This document shows, one piece after another, positions 13,951 through 19,000 of a stretch of 19,145 bases of DNA (positions within the stretch are counted from its first letter, which is position 1; each line of letters starts with the position of its first letter). The notes beneath the pieces are model-generated. The model worked only from the letters and a program-made list of their open reading frames with translations, did no database searches and was not told where the DNA came from. Source of the stretch: Caldisericota bacterium (lineage in GTDB: Bacteria; Caldisericota; JANLFM01); contig JANLFM010000015.1 of assembly GCA_024655865.1 (NCBI GenBank), positions 11,779 through 30,923 on the forward strand. Reading direction: 5' to 3'. Both the position numbers and the translations under genes were made by a program.

Positions 13951-13955
13951 GAGGT
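13939..13955. other. Probable attachment-site junction of the element (att core in tRNA T-arm)
   Basis: The tRNA-like sequence GCAGGTTCGAA ends at 13949. The integrase SD AAGGAGGT (13948-13955) starts inside its last two bases. A tyrosine integrase sits directly downstream, and the T-arm of tRNA genes is a standard integration target of this enzyme family. The crossover limits cannot be fixed without the other end of the element. Confidence 0.7.
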
Positions 13956-13964
13956 CGGCTTTAA

Positions 13965-14861
13965 ATGCGATCTGCAGGCACAAAAAAGAAGGGTGTTTTT
14001 CAAACAGCCGCTGGTTCTTTAGTTTCTCTCTATTTAAAACAGTGTGACCTCAGAGGTCTATCCCCTCGCACTTTGGCAATGTACCAAGAGAAATTAGGAA
14101 GGTTCCTTCGCTTCCTAAAGGGAGAGAGCCTGGAGGAGGCGGACATTTTCGCCTTCGTTTCCTTCCTGAAGGAATCAGGAAACGGACCGGAGAGCATCAG
14201 CATCCACTTGCGAAGTCTGAAAACATTTTACCGCTGGGCCTACAATCAGGGGTTTATCAAATCCAATCCCCTCGATGGTTTCCCAGGGGTAAAAATCCCC
14301 AAAAAGCTCCTCCCCACCTTAACTCTCACGGCCCTACAGGAGCTTCTGGAAATCGCGAAGAAATTGAAGAGGAACTCCCGGAGGAATCAAGCTGTTTTGC
14401 TCTTAATGGTGGACTGCGCCCTGAGACCGGGCGAGCTCTTGAGCCTCACTTTAAGTGACTTCCAGGAAGACTATATCAGGGTGCGCGGCAAGACCGGGGA
14501 GAGGCTTCTTCCCATCTCTCAGGTTACCAAGAGGGCGATCCAGGCCTATTTAAGAAAGAGGAAGGCGCCTCCTTCGGAGGACGCGCTCCTCACCACTTCG
14601 GACGGAAGAGCTCTCACTTACTGCGCCCTGCGCTCCATTATGCGCCTCCTCAGAAAGAGAAGCCAGGTTAGCAGGCTTTATCCTTACCTTTTCCGCCACA
14701 CCTCCGCCACCTCTTACCTCCAGAACGGAGCAGATTTAGAGACCGTGAGACGACTTTTGGGTCATACTTCCTACGCTGTAACTCAGAGATACCTCAGCTT
14801 GACCCAGAATGACCTTGCCAGAGCACAGAGAAAAGCGAGCCCGGTGAACAGGCTGAAGTAG
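13965..14861 (+). CDS. Tyrosine recombinase / element integrase
   Basis: 298 residues, XerC/D-like size. An N-terminal SAM-like core-binding domain (about 15-105, GLSPRTLAMYQEKLGRFLRF) precedes the catalytic domain. Visible catalytic residues are R154 (CALRPGELLSL), K176 (RGKTGER), R244 (FRHTSATSYL), H267 (LLGHTSYA) and nucleophile Y276 (TQRYLSL). The first His of the usual HxxR box is Tyr (Y241, PYLFRH), a substitution known in part of the family. The ATG at 13965 has a strong SD, AAGGAGGT at 13948-13955, nine bases upstream, which overlaps the tRNA-Arg T-loop. Transcription therefore probably comes from the tRNA promoter in the integrated state. Position next to the broken tRNA makes it the element's integrase rather than a host Xer. 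Confidence 0.93.
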   Translation: MRSAGTKKKGVFQTAAGSLVSLYLKQCDLRGLSPRTLAMYQEKLGRFLRFLKGESLEEADIFAFVSFLKESGNGPESISIHLRSLKTFYRWAYNQGFIKSNPLDGFPGVKIPKKLLPTLTLTALQELLEIAKKLKRNSRRNQAVLLLMVDCALRPGELLSLTLSDFQEDYIRVRGKTGERLLPISQVTKRAIQAYLRKRKAPPSEDALLTTSDGRALTYCALRSIMRLLRKRSQVSRLYPYLFRHTSATSYLQNGADLETVRRLLGHTSYAVTQRYLSLTQNDLARAQRKASPVNRLK

Positions 14862-14917
14862 GATAAATCGAGTCTGATTTTTCCAACTCCGGCGTAGCTG
14901 TAGTGCTCATAGCGCCT

Positions 14918-14938
14918 TGCACATGGTGTGTGCATTTT
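14918..14938 (+). terminator. Possible terminator after the integrase
   Basis: TGCACA (14918-14923) pairs with TGTGCA (14929-14934) around TGGTG and is followed by TTTT. The six-bp stem is modest. It lies between the integrase and the convergent orphan gene. Confidence 0.4.
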
Positions 14939-14939
14939 C

Positions 14940-15560
14940 CTAAAGAGAGCGCTGGTGGAAATCAAAGTAGCCGTCTATAATGCCAATTTTAATAATCTTT
15001 GCCAATTCTAATACGTATTTAGCTACTTCTAGTATCCATTCAAAAAATATAAGCTCCCCTAATGCTTTCCTGCCCCTGAAATCCGCATAATCTTTAAAAA
15101 TACTTTCTATCTTCTCCTGTCTCTCAAAATCGCAGTGGAAATAAAATCCGAAAAGGTAATCGTCAAATACATTTTTTATAGAGTAGTACTCACCGTGAGG
15201 TAAGGATATTTTCTGCTCCAATTCTAATTTTAATTTCCTCCACTTGCCGCGTAACTTCTGAAGTTTTTGCTTGAATTTTACATTTCCACATGCATTTATG
15301 GCCTGATTAATAACTATTTCTATCATTAACGGACTATTATTATCGAAGTAAAAATGGCGCAACAGGATTAACAGGTAGCAGAGCTGCTCTTCATCGGGTT
15401 CATTGATGATAAAGCTGACCCCGTCTCCAAAACCTATTCCCGCATTGATCTTATATTCTTTTAACATTCTGCTTCTCTCCAACTTTTCAGCCCAATGCAG
15501 GAATTTCTCTATACGATCTGCTGGGTTTAGCTTAGAATGGCCACTCTTTTTCCGGTTCAT
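14940..15560 (-). CDS. Orphan AT-rich gene of unknown function
   Basis: 206 residues that I do not recognise. The DNA is clearly more AT-rich than its neighbours (the integrase and the ImmA gene), which suggests separate acquisition. The protein is mostly alpha-helical, with Lys/Glu-rich stretches (KFKQKLQKLRGKWRKLKLEL) and many aromatics (FGFYFHCDFERQ). A conserved-looking block reads DEEQLCYLLILLRHFYF. The C-terminal helices (FFEWILEVAKYVLELAKIIK) are amphipathic rather than clearly membrane-spanning. There is no signal peptide. It lies 66 bp downstream of the ImmA-HIRAN gene on the same strand, in the slot where temperate elements keep accessory genes. A defence or superinfection-exclusion role is possible but rests only on position. 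Confidence 0.75.
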   Translation of the reverse strand: MNRKKSGHSKLNPADRIEKFLHWAEKLERSRMLKEYKINAGIGFGDGVSFIINEPDEEQLCYLLILLRHFYFDNNSPLMIEIVINQAINACGNVKFKQKLQKLRGKWRKLKLELEQKISLPHGEYYSIKNVFDDYLFGFYFHCDFERQEKIESIFKDYADFRGRKALGELIFFEWILEVAKYVLELAKIIKIGIIDGYFDFHQRSL

Positions 15561-15626
15561 TTATCTTCTTCACTTCTTTCCATTAATTTCAAATATATTG
15601 CTCGGTAGAGCCTTAAAAAATGTTAA

Positions 15627-16598
15627 TTAAGTTGGCAATTGTATCCACACCGAGAAGCGAATGCCTGGAGACTTCCTCCTCCTGGGCAGGATCACGGTCT
15701 CCAGGGTGGCGAAGAGCTCTGCTGAGGAAGCCTCTTGGGCAATGCGAAGGGCCAGCTCTCGGGGGACGTAGCCCAAGAGCCCGGAGCATTCCTTTCCTTC
15801 TTTGTCCCTCCAGTGGCCGAGCACCTCCACAGCGTTCTGGTCGTAGGGATTCTGAGGATCGCGCCTCAATTCAAGGGAGCGCTCTTTTCCGTAGGCAAAG
15901 GAAAGGGCGTTTTCCTTGGTGCTCTCAAAGGAGATCCCGGCCACCTCCACTCCCTGGGCGAAAAGCTTGGCCCCTTCAGGGGCAGGTTGTCTTAAGCGAA
16001 TCCAGTGAGGGGGATCCCCGGGGTAGCGGAACTCCTGATTGTAGGGGAAAGCTTCCTCTGGGGAGATTACGGGGAGATTCTTTCCCGGGAGCCTGGGCAA
16101 GGAAGCAGTTTCCCCAGAGGTAATATTTGGGGTGGGCATATTAGCCTGCGGGGCACCGGAGAGGAGCCACTCGCCCAAGTCCTTTCTCAGGGCTTTGAGG
16201 TCCATCAAGCGCCTGACCATGGCCTCGAAGGAGACATCAAACTTTCGGGAGAGGTGCTCCACCTGAGAGGAGATCTGCTCAGGCTCATAGAGATCGGGAA
16301 GGCCGGAGAGGAGCTCCTCTTTGGGCATCAAAAGCTCGGCGGCATAGAGGTTGGCCTCGTGTTCCATCTGGGAATTTTCCCCGTAATCAGCAAAGAGGGT
16401 GGAGAGGTGGCGGTGGTGGTCAAAGTGGTAGAGCTCGTGGGCCAGGGTGAATTTCTGGTGGGTGCGGGACTTCCTGGAATTGATGATGCAGTACCAGGAA
16501 CCCTCCTGGTACTTGAGGATCCCCGAGACCTCCTCGCTCAGGGGATGGAAGATCACCTTGATCTTCCTCTTTTCGAACTCTTCAAGGAGCTTTTCCAA
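15627..16598 (-). CDS. ImmA/IrrE-type metallopeptidase fused to a HIRAN domain
   Basis: 323 residues. The N-terminal half is a DUF955/ImmA-IrrE zinc peptidase: HELYH (H54, E55, H58) in KFTLAHELYHFDHH, then the downstream EHEANLYAAELLMP (79-92) that supplies the third ligand. Such enzymes cut partner Xre repressors. A Pro-rich linker (about 141-205) leads to a C-terminal HIRAN domain at about 215-312, with VEVAGISFES, LELRRDPQNPYDQNAVEVLG and GLLGYVPRELALRIAQE as its typical blocks. HIRAN domains of HLTF/Rad5 bind 3' DNA ends at stalled forks. The start is TTG 16598, with SD AAAGGAG seven bases upstream and 12 bp after the Xre stop, so both are one operon. The fusion suggests that DNA damage triggers repressor cleavage; this is inference from the domains. 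Confidence 0.88.
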   Translation of the reverse strand: MEKLLEEFEKRKIKVIFHPLSEEVSGILKYQEGSWYCIINSRKSRTHQKFTLAHELYHFDHHRHLSTLFADYGENSQMEHEANLYAAELLMPKEELLSGLPDLYEPEQISSQVEHLSRKFDVSFEAMVRRLMDLKALRKDLGEWLLSGAPQANMPTPNITSGETASLPRLPGKNLPVISPEEAFPYNQEFRYPGDPPHWIRLRQPAPEGAKLFAQGVEVAGISFESTKENALSFAYGKERSLELRRDPQNPYDQNAVEVLGHWRDKEGKECSGLLGYVPRELALRIAQEASSAELFATLETVILPRRRKSPGIRFSVWIQLPT

Positions 16599-16610
16599 GA
16601 GGACTCTCCT

Positions 16611-16940
16611 TTACCTTCTTCTTTTCTTGGCGCTCTTTTTGGCCGGGGGAAACTTTTCCCGGATGATCCTCTCCGCTTCCTTCTCGATCATCTTGCGGAT
16701 GCTCTCATCAATGATACCCCGGGCGAACATCCTCTCCCTACCTACGAGCTCATCCAGGGAGATGTTGAAGAAATCGGCGATCTTTAAAGCGCTCTCGATG
16801 TCCGGGGAAATCCTGTTGTTCAGGATGTGGTAGATCGTGGACTGGGATTTTCCCAAATATTCCGCCAGCTCAATTACAGTTTTTCTCTGATTTTTGAGCA
16901 AGGCACGGATGCGGTCTCCAAGCTTCACAAAATCTTCCAT
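16611..16940 (-). CDS. Xre-family HTH repressor of the element
   Basis: 109 residues from ATG 16940, chosen because AGGAGG lies six bases upstream; an ATG 30 bases further upstream has no SD. An HTH_3/Xre domain spans about 5-65: LGDRIRALLKNQRKTVIELA, then EYLGKSQSTIYHILNNRISP and ALKIADFFNISLDELV. The C-terminal third is helical and charged (DESIRKMIEKEAERIIREKF) and ends in a very basic tail (KKSAKKRRR) that could add DNA contacts. There is no LexA/CI-type self-cleavage domain, so release of repression needs another factor, plausibly the ImmA-HIRAN protease encoded next. It diverges from the early genes, with two matching palindromes in the shared promoter region. Confidence 0.9.
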   Translation of the reverse strand: MEDFVKLGDRIRALLKNQRKTVIELAEYLGKSQSTIYHILNNRISPDIESALKIADFFNISLDELVGRERMFARGIIDESIRKMIEKEAERIIREKFPPAKKSAKKRRR

Positions 16941-16960
16941 TTCAGTCCTCCTTTGTATTG

Positions 16961-16989
16961 ATATTATCATAACATTGTTATTACATCAA
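16961..16989 (-). promoter_or_regulatory. Probable promoter of the xre/immA-HIRAN operon
   Basis: On the minus strand, TTGATG (16984-16989), 17 bp, then TAATAT (16961-16966). Transcription would begin near 16954, ahead of the SD and ATG 16940. The palindrome 16969-16981 lies between the two boxes, so a bound repressor would block this promoter. Confidence 0.5.
16969..16981. promoter_or_regulatory. Candidate repressor operator O1
   Basis: ATAACATTGTTAT is a perfect inverted repeat of five bases with a three-base centre. It shares the form ATAAY-N3-RTTAT with the palindrome at 17038-17050. It sits inside the xre promoter. Binding by the adjacent Xre protein is inferred from position and symmetry. 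Confidence 0.5.
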
Positions 16990-17017
16990 TAGTTTTAAAA
17001 AAATTTTTTTTCCATTC

Positions 17018-17047
17018 TTGACAACTTAATAGTCTCAATAATATGAT
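17018..17047 (+). promoter_or_regulatory. Early promoter of the element's plus-strand operon
   Basis: A perfect TTGACA (17018-17023), 18-bp spacer and TATGAT (17042-17047). The predicted start is near 17054, about 50 bases before the RHH gene. The leader can form a hairpin (TTCTTCA 17069-17075 with TGAAGAA 17084-17090). The -10 box lies within the palindrome at 17038-17050, which fits repression in the lysogen. Confidence 0.75.
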
Positions 17048-17050
17048 TAT
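17038..17050. promoter_or_regulatory. Candidate repressor operator O2 over the early -10
   Basis: ATAATATGATTAT is a perfect inverted repeat of five bases with a three-base centre. It has the same half-site form as 16969-16981 and covers the early promoter's -10 box. Its AT-richness makes a chance palindrome possible. Confidence 0.45.
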
Positions 17051-17103
17051 ATGCGTGAATACTATCACTTCTTCATCAAATTGTGAAGAAAGAAGGGATC
17101 GAA

Positions 17104-17280
17104 ATGAGAAAGAAACCCCGGGGAAGGCCGCTCAAGAGGACTACCTATGTGATGGTGCGCCTCTCCCCCAAGGAGAAGAGGATCTGGAAGGAGTTAGCCT
17201 TGATGGAGAGGATGAGCCTCTCGGAGTTCCTGCGCCAGCTCATCACGGAAAGGGCCAAAGCCCAGGAAATATGGAAGTAG
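17104..17280 (+). CDS. Small ribbon-helix-helix (CopG/Arc-type) DNA-binding protein
   Basis: 58 residues from ATG 17104, preferred over the in-frame ATG at 17083 because AAGGGA lies at 17093-17098. A basic N-terminus (MRKKPRGRPLKRTT) leads into the strand VMVRLSPKEKR and two helices (IWKELALMERM, SLSEFLRQLITERA), the standard RHH/CopG layout. It is the first gene of the plus-strand early operon, facing the Xre repressor, where phages place a Cro-like or secondary regulator. The product is likely a dimeric regulator that may bind the same intergenic DNA. Its stop codon overlaps the HNH start by ten bases in another frame. Confidence 0.85.
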   Translation: MRKKPRGRPLKRTTYVMVRLSPKEKRIWKELALMERMSLSEFLRQLITERAKAQEIWK

Positions 17281-18086
17281 AGGAGCGCTTCTGGTCCATG
17301 GTGAAGAGGGACAATCCTTATTCCTGCTGGGAGTGGCAGGGATACACCTTAAGGGATGGATACGGGGCCTTCCACTTTCAGGGAAAGAGGATCATTGCCT
17401 CGCGCTTTGCCTGGATTTTAACCTATGGGGAGATCCCTCCTGGGATGTGCGTCCTCCACAAGTGCGACAACCCCTCCTGCGTCAACCCCAGGCACCTCTT
17501 TTTAGGGACACAGAAGGACAACATGCATGACGCCGTCTTGAAGGGCATGAAGAGTGGGCCGCACAACGGGCGCACCAGGCTCACCTGGCCCCAGGTGGAC
17601 GCCATCCGCCTGCTGCTCCAGAACGGCTGGAGCGCCTACCGATTGGCCAGGTTCTTCGGCGTGAACTACAAGACTGTCTGGCAGATCCTCAGGGGGAAGA
17701 CCTGGAGGGAGCCGGCGGAGGTCATGGATGTGGAGGCATTCAAAGGAAAATCGGAAAAGGCTGGGGAGGTGATGGGCAAAGGAGCATTCAAAGAGGAACC
17801 GGGAGAGGCCGCAGAGAGCTTCCAAAAGGAGGAATTCGAGATGAAAAGGAAGGGCATGTGGCTTGTGACGGAGCGCGTGGAGACTCCGGCTTTGACTCTG
17901 GAGTTCCCGGTGGGCATGTTCTGCTCCCGGGAGGCCGCACTGGCCTTCGTCCGGGGGAAGGAGAAGGCCTACCGCCTGCGGTGGATTTCGAGCGATATCG
18001 GAGAGGCCAATTACTGTGAGGTAGCTGAGGTGAGTTCAGACGGTGCGGGAGAGGCCGAAGAGAACTTCAAGAAGGAGGAATTCTGA
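17271..18086 (+). CDS. HNH endonuclease with HTH domain, apparently fused to a small downstream protein
   Basis: 271 residues from ATG 17271 (AGGA just upstream). Residues about 5-85 form an HNH_3-type nuclease: NPYSCWEWQG, DGYGAFHFQGK, then VLHKCDNPSCVNPRHLFLGT with catalytic H63 and the Cys/His zinc set. An HTH of the kind found in homing endonucleases follows (LTWPQVDAIRLLL...LARFFGVNYKTVWQILRGKTW, about 104-145). Two 16-residue repeats (149-164 and 165-180) lead to M191. There a new domain begins (MKRKGMWLVTERVETPALTL...EAALAFVRGKEKAY), preceded by a strong SD, so it may also be made separately. The stop TGA shares one base with the next ATG. Upstream codons in this frame (17043-17270) only shadow the RHH gene. 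Likely a free-standing phage HNH nuclease, possibly mobile itself. Confidence 0.85.
   Translation: MEVEERFWSMVKRDNPYSCWEWQGYTLRDGYGAFHFQGKRIIASRFAWILTYGEIPPGMCVLHKCDNPSCVNPRHLFLGTQKDNMHDAVLKGMKSGPHNGRTRLTWPQVDAIRLLLQNGWSAYRLARFFGVNYKTVWQILRGKTWREPAEVMDVEAFKGKSEKAGEVMGKGAFKEEPGEAAESFQKEEFEMKRKGMWLVTERVETPALTLEFPVGMFCSREAALAFVRGKEKAYRLRWISSDIGEANYCEVAEVSSDGAGEAEENFKKEEF
17715..17810 (+). repeat. Two tandem 48-bp coding repeats in the HNH gene
   Basis: They encode AEVMDVEAFKGKSEKA (17715-17762) and GEVMGKGAFKEEPGEA (17763-17810), sharing the xEVMxxxAFKxxxxxA pattern. At DNA level both contain GGAGGT directly followed by an ATG, so they resemble degraded gene starts. Confidence 0.7.
17801..17837 (+). 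repeat. Direct repeat copy 1 carrying a Shine-Dalgarno (partner at 18047-18083)
   Basis: The 37 bp here match 18047-18083 with four mismatches. Both run from GGGAGAGGCC to AAGGAGGAATTC. Copy 1 is read through (…EEFEM191), whereas copy 2 ends in the stop TGA overlapping the next ATG. Confidence 0.85.
17841..18086 (+). CDS. Possible independently translated small protein (internal start of the HNH gene)
   Basis: The ATG at 17841 is in frame within the HNH gene and would give 81 residues beginning MKRKGMWLVTERVETPALTL. An AAAAGGAGG at 17824-17832, eight bases upstream, is as strong as the SDs of the neighbouring genes. The sequence (GMFCSREAALAFVRGKEKAY, then RLRWISSDIGEANYCEVAEV) looks like a small self-contained alpha/beta domain and has nothing typical of HNH enzymes. 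I do not recognise the family. It probably represents a formerly separate gene whose upstream stop was lost, with both fused and separate products possible. Confidence 0.55.
   Translation: MKRKGMWLVTERVETPALTLEFPVGMFCSREAALAFVRGKEKAYRLRWISSDIGEANYCEVAEVSSDGAGEAEENFKKEEF
18047..18083 (+). repeat. Direct repeat copy 2 carrying the Shine-Dalgarno of the next gene
   Basis: It matches 17801-17837 with four mismatches over 37 bp. Its AAGGAGG (18072-18078) is the ribosome binding site, seven bases before ATG 18086. Confidence 0.85.
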
Positions 18087-19000
18087 TGGAGGAGAAAGGC
18101 ATTTATCCCGTGGAGGTGAAAGAGGGGGAGAGCTCTCTTCGACCCCTCGTCCAGGCGCCGGAGGTAGTTCTCCAAGAAGCGCAGAGGGCAGCACAGGCTC
18201 TTCAGAGAGTTGTGGCGGGAAAGAAGAAGCCCGTGATCTTCAAAGGGGAGCAGTATTTAGAGTTTGAGGACTGGCAGACCGTGGGCAAGTTCTACGGATT
18301 GTGTGCCCGCACCTTTGAAGCTACCCCTGTGGAGATTTTCGGGGTGAAGGGAGCGAAGGCCAGGGCCGAGGTGGTGGATCTGAGAACTGGACAGGTGGTG
18401 GGAGGGGCGGAAGCCTACTGCATGAGGGATGAGGAAAAGGAAAACTGGGCGGTGAAGCCCTGGTTTCAGCTGGCAAGTATGGCCCAGACCAGGGCCGGAG
18501 CAAAGGCGCTTCGGAACGTCCTGGCCTGGGTGGTGGTGCTCGCCGGCTACAGGCCCACTCCGGCGGAGGAGCTTCCGCCGTCCCCCGCTCAGGGGGTGAA
18601 GGCGAAGGTTATCGCGCCTCAGGGGAGCTCGGGAGGGAGCGCAGGATTATCCGGGCAGGGAGCTCAGGGATTCTCTCCTTCTGGACAGAGTGCTCCGGGA
18701 TCCTCTTCCGTGCAGGGAGCTCTAGCAGAAAAGAGCGCCTCCCCTACTCCCTCCACGGAGCGCCCCACCAGGGAGGAGATCCAGAACCTGCTCCGCCTGG
18801 CGTATAAGAACGGCTTCCAGACCGTAAACGCTGAGGGTAAGAAGTGCGTGGACTACCACCACCTGGGAGCGTTTCTGAAGGGAAACGGTCCCCCCATGAT
18901 CCGGGACTTAACCAGGGAGGAGTGCCGCATCGCCTCCCTTTCCTTAGAGGCCAGAGCGAAAACCCTCTTTCCCCAGGGGGAAAAGGAGATCCCGCTGTGA
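18086..19000 (+). CDS. Conserved phage protein, possible recombination/annealing-module member
   Basis: 304 residues. The N-terminal domain (about 1-165) contains KPVIFKGEQYLEFEDWQTVG, KFYGLCARTFEATPVEIFGV, VVGGAEAYCMRDEE and LASMAQTRAGAKALRNVLAW. The QTRA-x-x-KALR stretch recalls the helix of ERF/Sak-type single-strand annealing proteins, but I cannot assign a family. A Ser/Gly/Gln/Pro-rich disordered linker (about 166-225) joins a C-terminal helical domain (TREEIQNLLRLAYKNGFQTV...KTLFPQGEKE). The start ATG shares one base with the HNH stop and has a strong SD. It overlaps the following gene by four bases. Placement before a replication-type gene supports a DNA metabolism role. Confidence 0.75.
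   Translation: MEEKGIYPVEVKEGESSLRPLVQAPEVVLQEAQRAAQALQRVVAGKKKPVIFKGEQYLEFEDWQTVGKFYGLCARTFEATPVEIFGVKGAKARAEVVDLRTGQVVGGAEAYCMRDEEKENWAVKPWFQLASMAQTRAGAKALRNVLAWVVVLAGYRPTPAEELPPSPAQGVKAKVIAPQGSSGGSAGLSGQGAQGFSPSGQSAPGSSSVQGALAEKSASPTPSTERPTREEIQNLLRLAYKNGFQTVNAEGKKCVDYHHLGAFLKGNGPPMIRDLTREECRIASLSLEARAKTLFPQGEKEIPL

Noticed and set aside
15620-16787. Two long overlapping plus-strand frames opposite the ImmA-HIRAN gene
   Set aside because: They are open because of codon bias on the other strand. The minus-strand frame has HELYH, HIRAN blocks and a proper SD.
17043-17270. N-terminal extension of the HNH frame from ATG 17043
   Set aside because: It overlaps the early promoter and the RHH gene, and the extra residues look like an out-of-frame reading. 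ATG 17271 with its SD is the natural start.
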